From: Nitrospinota bacterium
Lineage (GTDB): Bacteria > Nitrospinota > Nitrospinia > Nitrospinales > JACRGP01
DNA length: 58,520 nucleotides
NCBI GenBank assembly: GCA_016207065.1
Contig: JACQQK010000145.1
Location: 1-58,520 of the forward strand
Direction: 5' to 3'
Shown here in pieces: positions 50,571-58,520 of this stretch. A program made the position numbers and the translations under genes. The stretch's first letter is position 1, and each line of letters starts with the position of its first letter. Under the pieces are notes generated by a model, which was given only the letters and a program-made list of their open reading frames with translations, was not told the DNA's origin and searched no databases.

Positions 50571-51734
50571 CTATTTTAGACCGGCATCCCTGCGCAAGGC
50601 ATCCGCTTTATCGGTGACTTCCCAGGTGAATCCCGGCTCGTTCCTGCCAAAGTGCCCGTAGGCCGCGGTCTGTAAAAACTTCGGTTTTCTCAGGTCGAGG
50701 GTTTTGATGATGCCCGCCGGTTTCAGGTCGAAGTGGCTACGGACCAAGTCCTCCAGGATGTCCGGGTTGACCTTCGAGGTGGCGAAGGTGTCGACGGAGA
50801 CCGAAACGGGGTCCGCCACGCCGATGGCGTACGCGATTTGGATCTCGCACCGGTCGGCGATGCCCGCCGCGACGATGTTTTTCGCGATGTACCGGGCCAT
50901 GTAGGCGGCGGAGCGGTCCACTTTCGTCGGATCCTTGCCCGAAAAGGCGCCGCCGCCATGGCGGGCGAATCCGCCATAGGTGTCGACGATGATCTTGCGT
51001 CCCGTAAGGCCGCAGTCCCCGTGCGGGCCGCCGATGACGAACCGGCCCGTGGGATTGATGTGGATTTTCATCTTCTTGTGGCGGAGTTTTTCGGGGATCA
51101 CCTGGTTGATGACCAACTCCTCGATCTCCGCGCGCAACTTTTTATTGGATACGTCCGGGTCGTGCTGGGTGGAAACGACCACCGTCTCGATCGCCTTGGG
51201 TTTCCCCTTTTCGTAGCGGATGGAGACTTGCGACTTGCTGTCGGGGCGGAGGTAGGGGAGGGTCCCTTTCTTGCGTATCTCGGACAGCTTGCGCATCAGC
51301 TTGTGCGCCATCATGATGGGCATGGGCATCAGTTCCTTGGTTTCGTTGGTGGCGAATCCGAACATCATGCCCTGGTCTCCCGCGCCCTGTTCGCGCTTCT
51401 CGTCGTCCACGCCCCTCGCGATGTCCTGCGACTGCTCGTCGAAGGCCACCAAGACGCCGCAGGTCTCGAAGTCGAAACCCATTGCCGAATGGGAGTAACC
51501 GATGTGTTTGATGGTTTGCCGCACCACCTTGGGGACCTCAATGTAGCAATCGGTGGTGATCTCGCCAGCGACCACAGCGAACCCGGTGGTGACCAGGGTT
51601 TCGCAGGCAACACGGGCCATGGGATCTTTCTCGATGATCGCGTCCAGGATCGCGTCGGATATCTGGTCGGCTATCTTGTCGGGATGGCCCTCGGATACGG
51701 ATTCGGAGGTAAACAGGAAATTGCCAATGCTCAT
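50571..51734 (-). CDS. metK: S-adenosylmethionine synthetase
   Basis: The start at 51734 ([20 protein letters not shown]) follows GAAGGGAG. The 387-residue enzyme makes SAM from methionine and ATP. Signatures include [24 protein letters not shown] and [19 protein letters not shown]. It ends the cluster that includes ptsI. No SAM riboswitch is visible in the 86 bp upstream. It completes, with ahcY, two steps of the SAM cycle in this window. Confidence 0.97.
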   Translation of the reverse strand: MSIGNFLFTSESVSEGHPDKIADQISDAILDAIIEKDPMARVACETLVTTGFAVVAGEITTDCYIEVPKVVRQTIKHIGYSHSAMGFDFETCGVLVAFDEQSQDIARGVDDEKREQGAGDQGMMFGFATNETKELMPMPIMMAHKLMRKLSEIRKKGTLPYLRPDSKSQVSIRYEKGKPKAIETVVVSTQHDPDVSNKKLRAEIEELVINQVIPEKLRHKKMKIHINPTGRFVIGGPHGDCGLTGRKIIVDTYGGFARHGGGAFSGKDPTKVDRSAAYMARYIAKNIVAAGIADRCEIQIAYAIGVADPVSVSVDTFATSKVNPDILEDLVRSHFDLKPAGIIKTLDLRKPKFLQTAAYGHFGRNEPGFTWEVTDKADALRRDAGLK

Positions 51735-51820
51735 AGAACTCCCTTCACGGATAAATGGTTTTGACAAACGGTTTGATTGCGCCCGGAAGTTTATATGGGC
51801 GGTCCTGTCGAGGCAAAGAG

Positions 51821-53587
51821 TCAGTTCGGTTTTTCGTTAAAGGTCTGGTCCCGATCGAAATCGGAAGGATACCGGGCCCTCATTTCCGCGGTTATATAGC
51901 GGCTGATCTCTCTTGTCGAGGACAATTTCAATACATGGTCCGCCATTTGCCGCGCTTCCTTGAGCGTGATGCCGCGTATGATTTTTTTTACCCTTGGGAT
52001 GGAATGCGGGTCCATGCTCAGTTCGTCGACCTTGCCCAGCCCCAGAAGGAGCGCCGTGGCGATGGGGTTCCCTCCCAGTTCCCCGCAGATGGCGACCGGT
52101 TTTCCCGCCCGGTTTGCCGCCTGAAAAATGTCTTTCAAAAACCGCAGGATCGACGGATGAAACGGCTGATACAGGTGGGCCACGTTTTCGTTGGTCCGGT
52201 CCACGGCGAGCACGTACTGTATCAAATCGTTGGTCCCGATACTGATGAAATCGACTTCCTCCAGAATTTGATCGACGCACATCGCCGCGGCGGGGGTTTC
52301 GATCATGGCGCCGACCTCGATATTTTCGTCAAACGGGACCTGGCGCTGGCGCAACTCCTCCTTCGCGCTTTCCAAAAATTTATTGGCCTCGACCACCTCG
52401 TCCGTAAACGACACCATCGGATAGAGAATTTTGGCCTTTCCGTACAAGCTGGCGCGCAGGATGCTTTTCAACTGCGTGATGAATATCCGCGGATAGGACA
52501 GGGACATCCGGATGCCGCGAAGTCCCAGCGCCGGGTTGCTCTCGGTCTCTCTTTCCACGTCCCGAAGGATTTTGTCCCCGCCTATGTCCAGCGTACGGAT
52601 GACCACGGGGTAGGGATACATGCCTTCCACCGCTTTTTTGAAGTTGTCGAACAAGTCGTTCTCGGTGGGCAGGTCGCTGGCGCCCATGTAGAGGAACTCG
52701 GTACGATACAGGCCTATGCCTTCGGCGCCGAATTTCCGCGCCGAGCGGACTTCGTGCACGGTCTCGATGTTGGCCAGAAGCTGGACTGGCTGACCGTCCT
52801 TGGTCTCGGTCGCTAGGTCGATTTCCTCCAGCAGTTTGTTTTCGTAGCGGGCGTAGTTTTGCTGTTTCTTGACGTACTGTTGCAGGCGTTTCGCGTCGGG
52901 GTTTACGAGGATGATGCCGTCGATCGCGTCGATGATCACCGTGTCCCCGGTATTGATGTGCGAGGTCAGTTCCTTGACCCCCACGATCGCGGGAATCCCC
53001 AGGGCGGAGGCGAAAATGCCGACATGGGAGGTTTTGCCTCCCACCTCCGTGGCCATGCCGAGGATCTTGTTGCGGGTCATCGTGAGGGTGTCGGAAGGGC
53101 TCAGGGCATGGGTAACGATGATTACGGGCTCGTCTATTTCGGCGAGGCTTTCCTGCGAGTGTCCCAGCAGGTTGCGGATGATCCTGTGGACGACAAGGTC
53201 CAGGTCGTCCCGTTTCCCCTTGAGGTATTCGTCGTTGATGTTGTCGAACAATTTGGCGAACTTGTCCAACGTCATCGTCAGGGCCCATTCGGCGTTGAGG
53301 CTCTCCCGCCGGATGTTGTCGATGGTATCGCTGACCAGGATGTCGTCGTCGAGAAGGAGGGTGTACGTGTCCAGGATGACGGCGTATTTGTCGGCGATTT
53401 TGCCGGCCCGGTTCTTGATTTCGAGTATTTGCGCCTTGGATTTGGCGATCGCATCGCGGAACCGTTTGATCTCCGTGTCGATGCTCTCCGCGGAGACCTT
53501 ATGCTTCAGGATGCAGACCTTGGACCTGTCCAAAAGGTAAGCTTTACCGATGGCCACTCCATTTGAAACCGCGATTCCCTTAAACAC
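51821..53587 (-). CDS. ptsI: Phosphoenolpyruvate-protein phosphotransferase (PTS enzyme I)
   Basis: A 588-residue enzyme I. The HPr-binding helical domain comes first ([18 protein letters not shown]), then the swivelling domain with phospho-acceptor H188 ([11 protein letters not shown]), and the C-terminal PEP-binding barrel with [31 protein letters not shown] and catalytic Cys in [10 protein letters not shown]. HPr (ptsH) is not adjacent or elsewhere in the window. With EIIA-Ntr upstream it probably forms a nitrogen-type regulatory PTS. Confidence 0.96.
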   Translation of the reverse strand: MFKGIAVSNGVAIGKAYLLDRSKVCILKHKVSAESIDTEIKRFRDAIAKSKAQILEIKNRAGKIADKYAVILDTYTLLLDDDILVSDTIDNIRRESLNAEWALTMTLDKFAKLFDNINDEYLKGKRDDLDLVVHRIIRNLLGHSQESLAEIDEPVIIVTHALSPSDTLTMTRNKILGMATEVGGKTSHVGIFASALGIPAIVGVKELTSHINTGDTVIIDAIDGIILVNPDAKRLQQYVKKQQNYARYENKLLEEIDLATETKDGQPVQLLANIETVHEVRSARKFGAEGIGLYRTEFLYMGASDLPTENDLFDNFKKAVEGMYPYPVVIRTLDIGGDKILRDVERETESNPALGLRGIRMSLSYPRIFITQLKSILRASLYGKAKILYPMVSFTDEVVEANKFLESAKEELRQRQVPFDENIEVGAMIETPAAAMCVDQILEEVDFISIGTNDLIQYVLAVDRTNENVAHLYQPFHPSILRFLKDIFQAANRAGKPVAICGELGGNPIATALLLGLGKVDELSMDPHSIPRVKKIIRGITLKEARQMADHVLKLSSTREISRYITAEMRARYPSDFDRDQTFNEKPN

Positions 53588-53679
53588 TGAGGCTCCTTGG
53601 AATTGTTCTTGAAAACTTTCGCGCCGCCGGAATGGGTATGTTCAGGTTGGAGTTCGTAGGGCGGTCCGCCCGGCGCGGG

Positions 53680-54144
53680 TCAAATGAATTTTGCGTCCTC
53701 ATCCACCAGAATGGAATAGATTTCATCGGCGTCTCGGGCTTTCAGGATTTTATCGCGCAGGTTTTGACTTTTCAAGAGCCGGGAAATCCGCGCCAGCGCC
53801 TTGAGATGGTGTCCCGTCGAGGCGGTCGGCGCGATGAGCAGGCAAACGAACCGCACGGGTTTCTGGTCCAGCGATTCAAACTCGATTCCTTCCGCCGATC
53901 TTCCGAACAGGGTGACAATGCGATCGGCTTGATCGATTTTTGCGTGCGGGATCGCCACGTTTTCGCCAATGCCGGTGCTCCCCAGTTTTTCCCGCTCCAT
54001 CAAGGAGGCGAACAGGGCTTCCTTGTTCTTTATGACGCCCTTGCTTTCGAGAAAATCGCAAAGCTCCCGTAGCGCGCTCTCCTTGTCTCTTGCCGACAAG
54101 TCCGCGATGATGAAATCCTTTTTGAGAATTTCATTGATTTTCAT
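53680..54144 (-). CDS. ptsN: PTS EIIA-Ntr-like protein
   Basis: A 154-residue EIIA of the fructose/Ntr type. The phospho-acceptor is H67 in GENVAIPHAKID; KEALFASLMEREKLGSTGIG and VRFVCLLIAP are family patterns. In enterics ptsN lies in the rpoN operon and controls potassium and nitrogen responses; the same neighbourhood (rpoN-hpf-ptsN) is present here. ptsI begins 93 bp further on. Confidence 0.94.
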   Translation of the reverse strand: MKINEILKKDFIIADLSARDKESALRELCDFLESKGVIKNKEALFASLMEREKLGSTGIGENVAIPHAKIDQADRIVTLFGRSAEGIEFESLDQKPVRFVCLLIAPTASTGHHLKALARISRLLKSQNLRDKILKARDADEIYSILVDEDAKFI

Positions 54145-54184
54145 GGAGTTATTTCGTTTTTCGTGAGGATTTCACCAGCTCCTT

Positions 54185-54514
54185 TCAGGTCGGTAATTGG
54201 GTTTTCCGCGCGACGCTCTTTTTGATTTTGATCGTTTTGAGACGGCTTTTGGTTTTTCGCAACTGCTTTTCCATTTTTAAAAGGGCGCCGTCCATGGCGG
54301 TGTACAAATCGTCCGTTTCGTCCTCGCTATGGAGCGTAAAGCCCTTGGTTTTAACGGTAATTTCGGCAAAATGCCGATGTTTTTCCACCGACAAAGCCAC
54401 GTGCACGTCAGCGCTTTCTCCCAGGTCCTTGATGGTCTTCCCCATCTTTTTTTGAAGGTGTTGCTCGATTGCTTCGGTGATCTCCAATTTTCTGCCGGTT
54501 ACGGTCAATTTCAT
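54185..54514 (-). CDS. hpf: Ribosome hibernation promoting factor (short HPF/RaiA family)
   Basis: A 109-residue member of the S30AE family, with KLTVTGRKLEITEAIEQHLQKKM at the start and the FAEITVKTKG and DDLYTAMDGALLKMEKQLRK helix. The lack of a C-terminal dimerisation domain marks it as the short form. It would bind the 30S A/P site during stationary phase. It lies downstream of rpoN as in many Gram-negatives. Confidence 0.93.
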   Translation of the reverse strand: MKLTVTGRKLEITEAIEQHLQKKMGKTIKDLGESADVHVALSVEKHRHFAEITVKTKGFTLHSEDETDDLYTAMDGALLKMEKQLRKTKSRLKTIKIKKSVARKTQLPT

Positions 54515-54609
54515 GCCTTCTCTCCTGAATGTTGCTGACTTCGGATTAATTGGGGTTGCTAGGTTAGCGTAACTTACACGATAATTTCAAGCTAGGAAAA
54601 AGAACGATT

Positions 54610-56049
54610 TTAAAATAATTTCTTCCTTTTGCTGGCCGGGGGAATGTTGAGTTCTTTCCGGTACTTGGTTATGGTCCTCCGGGCGATTTTGGCGTTTTTA
54701 CGCATGAGCGCTTCCACCATCTCGTCGTCCGTCAGCGGGTTTCGGCAATCCTCGCTGGCGACGATCTCCTTGATCATGTTTTTCACCCGGATGGACGACA
54801 GGCTTTCTCCAATATAAGATTTGATCCCGCTGTGGAAGAAAAACTTGAGCTCGAAGACGCCTTGCGGCGTATCGATATATTTATTTGTAGTGATGCGGCT
54901 TACGGTCGATTCGTGCATTTCTATGTCGCGCGCCACGTCTTTCAGGACCATGGGTTTTAAATAGGCCAGCCCATGGTCGAGGAACTCGACCTGTTGCTTA
55001 ACAATGCTCTTGCCCACTTTGTAAATGGTTTGCCGCCGCTGGTCGATGCTTTTGATCAACCAAATCGCGGAACGGTATTTGCTCTCGAGATATTGACGGG
55101 TTTGCCCCTCGGTCGTGCTGTGTAACAGGTTTTGATAGTAGGGATTGATCCTGAGTTTGGGGACCCCTTCGTCATTCAATACGATGTCGTAACCGGTGTC
55201 GGTCTTCACCACGATGATGTCCGGGATGACGTAATCCGCTCCTTCGGAGTTGAACAAGACCCCCGGTTTGGGCGTGAAATTTTTTATTTTTTTGACCGCC
55301 GACACGAGGTCCGGGATCTCGACTTTCAACTCGGAGGCGATCCTCGGAAAGTTTCGTTCCTCCAGCCGTTCCAGGTACGCGTCAATCAGTTTTTCGAGCA
55401 AAGGGTCTCGTTCGGGGAGAGACTGGGCCTGGATCGCCAGGCATTCCTTGAGCGACCGGGCGCCGACGCCGACGGGTTCAAAGGTCTGAATGATTTTGAG
55501 GACGCGAAGGATTTCCTCCTCGCTGGCTTGGCATATCCCCGTCAACTCGCTCAACTCGGCGTTCAGGTACCCGTCGGGTTGAATGTTCCCGATGATGCAG
55601 GAGCCGATGAATTTGTCGGCGTCGGAATCGACGGTGAGATTCAATTGCCACAGCAAATGGTCGGCCAGCGAAGGGTCTCGCTTGTAGGTGGCTTCTATGC
55701 TGGGTTTTTCTTGGTAGTCGTCCTGACTGAATCCGTATTCGACGTTCTCCTGAAAATAGGTGTCCCAGTCCGTCTCCTGCTCCTGGGCGGGGGGGGCGGT
55801 TTCGATCGTCGTGACGGGTTCCTCGGCGGAAGGGAGGGGGGGCTCGTCGAGAGGGTTTTCCTCGTCCTCCTTGACCTCCTCTTCTTCCTCGAGGGCTTCC
55901 TCCAACACCGGATTTTCGACGAGTTCTTGCTGGACGAGCTGGGCCAGCTCCAGACGGGCAAGCGGCAGGAGCTTGATCGCCTGCTGAAGCATGGGAGTCA
56001 TCACCAGCTTCTGGGCCATTTTCAAATTCAATTTCATCTCGATGCCCAT
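54610..56049 (-). CDS. rpoN: RNA polymerase sigma-54 factor
   Basis: A 479-residue sigma-54. Region I is Gln/Leu-rich (LVMTPMLQQAIKLLPLARLELAQL), region II is an acidic stretch (about 45-75), and the C-terminal region ends with the RpoN box ARRTITKYRKELNIP, which contacts the -24 element. In-frame ATG at 56037 is an alternative start. It should partner with activators such as the GAF/AAA+ protein at 14707. lptB ends 15 bp upstream, as in the enteric lpt-rpoN operon. Confidence 0.97.
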   Translation of the reverse strand: MGIEMKLNLKMAQKLVMTPMLQQAIKLLPLARLELAQLVQQELVENPVLEEALEEEEEVKEDEENPLDEPPLPSAEEPVTTIETAPPAQEQETDWDTYFQENVEYGFSQDDYQEKPSIEATYKRDPSLADHLLWQLNLTVDSDADKFIGSCIIGNIQPDGYLNAELSELTGICQASEEEILRVLKIIQTFEPVGVGARSLKECLAIQAQSLPERDPLLEKLIDAYLERLEERNFPRIASELKVEIPDLVSAVKKIKNFTPKPGVLFNSEGADYVIPDIIVVKTDTGYDIVLNDEGVPKLRINPYYQNLLHSTTEGQTRQYLESKYRSAIWLIKSIDQRRQTIYKVGKSIVKQQVEFLDHGLAYLKPMVLKDVARDIEMHESTVSRITTNKYIDTPQGVFELKFFFHSGIKSYIGESLSSIRVKNMIKEIVASEDCRNPLTDDEMVEALMRKNAKIARRTITKYRKELNIPPASKRKKLF

Positions 56050-56064
56050 GACCGCCGCTTGCCT

Positions 56065-56787
56065 CTATAATGAGAAACGTTCGCCGAGATAAATCTGCTT
56101 CACTTTTTCGTCCTGGGCCACGTGCGCAGGCAACCCCGAACAGATGATCCTGCCTTCATTGATAATATAAGCCCTGTCCGTGATGCTCAGAGTTTCGCGC
56201 ACGTTGTGGTCGGTGATCAAAATGCCGATACCTTTCTCCTTTAATTGCGAAATGATGGCCTGGATGTCCGCCACCGCGATGGGGTCGATCCCCGCGAACG
56301 GCTCGTCCAGCAAGATGAACAAGGGCGAGGTCGCCAGCGCCCGGCTGATCTCCACGCGCCGCCGCTCGCCGCCCGAAAGGGAGTACGCCATGGCGTTGCG
56401 GATATGCTGGATGTTGAGCTCCTTCAACAGGGCGCGCGCCCGCTTTTTCCTCTCGAAGCTGGACATGTCGAACGATTCCAGGACCGCGATGACGTTCTCC
56501 TCCACCGTCAGCTTGCGGAACACCGACGCCTCCTGCGGAAGATAGCTGATGCCCTTCCTGGCCCGCAGGTGCATCGGGTAATGGGTGACCTCCTCGTCGT
56601 CCAGCAACACCTTGCCGCTGTCGGGCCGGGTCAGGCCCACCACCATGTAAAACGTGGTGGTCTTGCCCGCCCCGTTGGGTCCCAGGAGGCCCACGATTTC
56701 GCCGCGCTTGACGTCGAGGCTGATTTCGTTGACCACCCGGCGGTTCTTGAACGATTTGACCAGGCTTGTTGCGCGTAACCTCTGCAC
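56065..56787 (-). CDS. lptB: LPS export ABC transporter ATP-binding protein LptB
   Basis: A 240-residue ABC ATPase with Walker [10 protein letters not shown], the Q-loop region, [15 protein letters not shown] signature and [14 protein letters not shown] as Walker B, followed by the H-switch ITDHNVRE. These features identify LptB. It powers the LptB2FG transporter, whose membrane subunits LptF/G are not in the window. It follows lptA by 2 bp. Confidence 0.96.
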   Translation of the reverse strand: MQRLRATSLVKSFKNRRVVNEISLDVKRGEIVGLLGPNGAGKTTTFYMVVGLTRPDSGKVLLDDEEVTHYPMHLRARKGISYLPQEASVFRKLTVEENVIAVLESFDMSSFERKKRARALLKELNIQHIRNAMAYSLSGGERRRVEISRALATSPLFILLDEPFAGIDPIAVADIQAIISQLKEKGIGILITDHNVRETLSITDRAYIINEGRIICSGLPAHVAQDEKVKQIYLGERFSL

Positions 56788-56789
56788 GG

Positions 56790-57380
56790 CTATCTTTTCT
56801 TCAAACTGGCTGGGGTTTTTTGCCGTTGGGCGGGCTTGGCGTCGTCCTCCGCCGGTTCCCGCTCCGTTTTTTCCTCCTTGGGATAAAACTTCATTTTCAC
56901 CCTTTCGTTGACTAAAAAACGGTCTTTGTCCAGAAGAAAGATCATTTCCTTCCCCTCGATCATGTTTTTCTCCTCCCAGGCGAACGCCTTGGGGCTTCCC
57001 GTCAGGATGATCTTCTGGGATTTGTCGAGATACACGGCCCGGTCGCCCTTGGCCCTTTTGGTTCCCCGCGTGATCTCCACGGAACCGATGGCCACGATCT
57101 GTTCGGTCCCCTTGTTCTCGCCCTGGGAATTATAAACCTCCAGGATGTCGGATTTGATCTCGAGGTCCCCCCAGATCCCGACCACGTTGCCGGAGAAGAT
57201 GATTTTCTCCCCCTTGTTTTCGGACCGCATCCGGTCCGAGGTGATCTCGATGGGTTCCGATTTCTTGGGCGCCGCATCGGGAGCCTTCTTCTGCTGGGAA
57301 AACGCCGGCCCGGGCAAAAGGCACGCCAAAACCAGCGTCAGGGCCAGGATGCAATTCCTCGATTTATGATTATTCGCCAA
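56790..57380 (-). CDS. lptA: LPS transport periplasmic protein LptA
   Basis: A 196-residue protein with a signal peptide (about residues 1-28, ending AFSQQ). An OstA-like beta-jellyroll spans about 40-165: [24 protein letters not shown] and [17 protein letters not shown]. The C-terminus is Lys/Glu-rich. LptA bridges inner and outer membranes. Its start overlaps the lptC stop by 11 bp. Confidence 0.92.
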   Translation of the reverse strand: MANNHKSRNCILALTLVLACLLPGPAFSQQKKAPDAAPKKSEPIEITSDRMRSENKGEKIIFSGNVVGIWGDLEIKSDILEVYNSQGENKGTEQIVAIGSVEITRGTKRAKGDRAVYLDKSQKIILTGSPKAFAWEEKNMIEGKEMIFLLDKDRFLVNERVKMKFYPKEEKTEREPAEDDAKPAQRQKTPASLKKR

Positions 57381-57819
57381 GGGACGGTGAGTCCGCTTTC
57401 TCGGACGGCTGGTTTTTCAAGTTTTTAAATTTTTTGAGGAAAGGTTCGGACTGGGTCACAAACCGGACATTGCCTTCCAAGTCGAAGTCCTGAGTGTCGT
57501 TCCGTAAAACGCCGGACTCCGCCGAAATCCAGTATTTCTGATCGTTGTTCAAGTCCAGCTTGACGCTGACGTTTTTCATTTGCGTTTCTTTTTTTTGCTG
57601 GTTGACCTGCGCCGATTCCGCGGTCAACTCCCAATCGGGCCGGCCTTTTTCCTCGTGCACCACTTTGAAGTTCTCGATGACCACGTTGACCCCCTGGTCG
57701 GTCTTCCGGAGCTTGATTTGGAGGCTGGAATTCCGGAAGTGGGCATAGAAGTAGTAGACCGAGGAGAAAACCACCCCCAATGCCACCAATAACAGGATTT
57801 TGCGGACCTTGTTTATCAT
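57370..57819 (-). CDS. lptC: LPS export protein LptC
   Basis: A 149-residue single-pass membrane protein. The helix is at about 7-26, followed by a beta-rich periplasmic domain (VNVVIENFKVVHEEKGRPDWELTAESAQVN) typical of LptC. It receives LPS from LptFG and hands it to LptA. It is the first gene of the minus-strand series; kdsC or kdsD, common upstream in enterics, are not seen. Confidence 0.88.
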   Translation of the reverse strand: MINKVRKILLLVALGVVFSSVYYFYAHFRNSSLQIKLRKTDQGVNVVIENFKVVHEEKGRPDWELTAESAQVNQQKKETQMKNVSVKLDLNNDQKYWISAESGVLRNDTQDFDLEGNVRFVTQSEPFLKKFKNLKNQPSEKADSPSLGE

Positions 57820-58063
57820 TAACCTACGGTTTTATAATAGGTTTTTGCCGAATGCAAATGCCATACCGAAAGGCATGATGCCACATCAGGCTAGTAATGT
57901 AAAGCAAAAATGGGTTTGCCACGCTCCCGGCGACCGTTCGCGTCCCCTTGAAAGAGAGAGCTTTGCATAACTCCCGTATTAACACGGGGTAAATGATCGG
58001 GCAAGCGAATTTGGAGGGACGGGTTTGGAGGGATTCCGCTAAATTTTTTTTGGGGACCTCAGC
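57820..58063. other. Intergenic stretch with one repeat-like motif
   Basis: No gene is supported. AGAGAGCTTTGCATAACTCCC (57954-57974) contains the TTTGCATAA sequence that accompanies the CCCCCTT repeats at 19629 and 26989. Confidence 0.5.
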
Positions 58064-58234
58064 CTACATCTTGAAGACCATCAGGAGGAATCCCAAGATC
58101 ACGCTGATACCCACGACCCAAATCATGATTTTAAACATCATGCGACCGGTTGACTCCCGAGGAAGTTGATGGGGGGATGCGATCACGCGTTTCAAGGCGA
58201 ACCATTTTAGCGCAAAAATTGCGCGGGTTGCCAT
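58064..58234 (-). CDS. Small single-pass membrane protein
   Basis: A 56-residue frame starts MATRAIFALKWFALKR, continues with a short hydrophilic stretch and ends in one transmembrane helix (MIWVVGISVILGFLLMVFKM). An internal start at MMFKIM, after CCTCGGGAG, would give 25 residues and leaves the helix intact. The RBS of the long form is weak. It could be a small membrane regulator. It is unrecognised. Confidence 0.5.
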   Translation of the reverse strand: MATRAIFALKWFALKRVIASPHQLPRESTGRMMFKIMIWVVGISVILGFLLMVFKM

Positions 58235-58285
58235 GATTTTACCGTAGCGGTTCGCGAATCGCTACGGGGCGCGCGGGCAAAACAC

Positions 58286-58313
58286 AAATCCCCCTCGTTC
58301 CCCCCTTGCAAAG
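58286..58313 (-). repeat. CCCCCTTGCAAAGGGGG-family repeat, copy 9, interrupted
   Basis: AATCCCCCTCGTTCCCCCC then TTGCAAAG, after which the matching G-run expected from other copies is missing. The IS110-family end begins instead. Confidence 0.7.
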
Positions 58314-58328
58314 CAACTGTGATGCAAG

Positions 58329-58520
58329 TCAAGGGGCGGATGCATATTCGGGTTTCCAGGTTGAGCCGTTTTTGATCATGGCGTTGAGTTTGATTAGCAG
58401 TTTTCGCATGCAGGCGGTGATGGCGACTTTAAACTTTTTTCCGCCCTCGATGAGGCGCCGGTAGATAGCCCGGATCGCGGGATTGTGCCGCGTCGCCGAC
58501 AAGGCGGCCATATACAGCAA
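58329..58520 (-). mobile_element. IS110-family transposase, C-terminal part (runs off the window)
   Basis: The final 63 residues of a transposase are visible: MAALSATRHNPAIRAIYRRL, EGGKKFKVAITACMRKLL and LNAMIKNGSTW. They match the C-terminal Transposase_20 domain of IS110/IS1111 elements, whose conserved serine lies in this region. The frame is open at the window edge. The stop lies only about 16 bp from the interrupted repeat, so there is almost no non-coding DNA on this side, as in IS110-group elements. Confidence 0.85.

Noticed and set aside
50571-51820. SAM riboswitch upstream of metK or ahcY
   Set aside because: The leaders are short (86 bp before metK) and show neither the SAM-I nor the SAH pattern I know.
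1-58520. rRNA, tRNA or CRISPR array
   Set aside because: I found no rRNA-like segments, no tRNA cloverleaf consensus and no regularly spaced direct repeats with spacers.

Overview
The window reads as a GC-rich chromosome segment of a Gram-negative (diderm) bacterium. It carries the LPS-export genes lptC, lptA and lptB, an MsbA-type flippase, two TonB-dependent receptors, an outer-membrane beta-barrel protein, lipobox-bearing lipoproteins and sigma-54 (rpoN). The mix (UspA fused to PCP_red domains, OleA/OleB, IspG, S-adenosylhomocysteinase, short intergenic palindromes) fits a poorly cultured lineage such as Nitrospinota, Nitrospirota or Desulfobacterota. That placement is an inference and nothing in the window proves it. 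I see no rRNA, tRNA or CRISPR array.

Layout. 1-6.0 kb: a universal stress protein with a zinc ribbon and three PCP_red domains, then msbA, oleA and oleB. 6.0-11.7 kb: a metal-handling island. It starts with a MerR-type operator and a bona fide merR (three Hg-ligand cysteines), merT and merP, followed by a CopZ-like Fe-S protein, a thioredoxin-fold protein, an HMA protein, an outer-membrane protein, an NHL propeller and a DUF318/ArsP-type permease. There is no merA. The island carries a clear scar: the end of the thioredoxin-like gene plus the start of the permease gene occurs twice, at 8104-8205 and 10725-10830. 11.7-17.6 kb (minus strand): ahcY, a membrane-anchored ferredoxin pair, a decayed DUF4258/YgiT toxin-antitoxin locus and a GAF/AAA+ sigma-54 activator. 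17.6-23.4 kb: a patchy accessory stretch with a promoter plus structured leader, small lipoproteins, two more toxin-antitoxin-like pairs, a YVTN propeller, a Cys-rich secreted protein and many short repeats.

23.4-35.1 kb: a large TPR lipoprotein, a formylglycine-generating-enzyme-like lipoprotein, a Fur-family regulator, a TPR protein and a complete yejA-yejB-yejE-yejF-type peptide importer operon. 35.1-42 kb: a frameshifted small gene, an Mrr-type nuclease, a PflA-like radical SAM protein, ispG, trigger factor, a Rieske protein and a methyltransferase. 42-48.2 kb (minus strand): two TonB receptors, a YfiR/DUF4154 protein and a CHASE8-like histidine kinase, probably one sensory operon. 48.3-58.5 kb: endonuclease V, a Gfo/Idh oxidoreductase, a CheY-like receiver, and the minus-strand series lptC-lptA-lptB-rpoN-hpf-ptsN-ptsI-metK. 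A 56-residue membrane protein and the 3' end of an IS110-family transposase follow at the right edge.

The most interesting points are the merA-less mer-type island with its duplicated junction, the UspA/PCP_red fusion, a promoter-proximal three-way-junction leader at 17791-17933, a 128-bp MITE-like element at 25806-25933, and an IS110 end that interrupts a repeat family scattered through the window.
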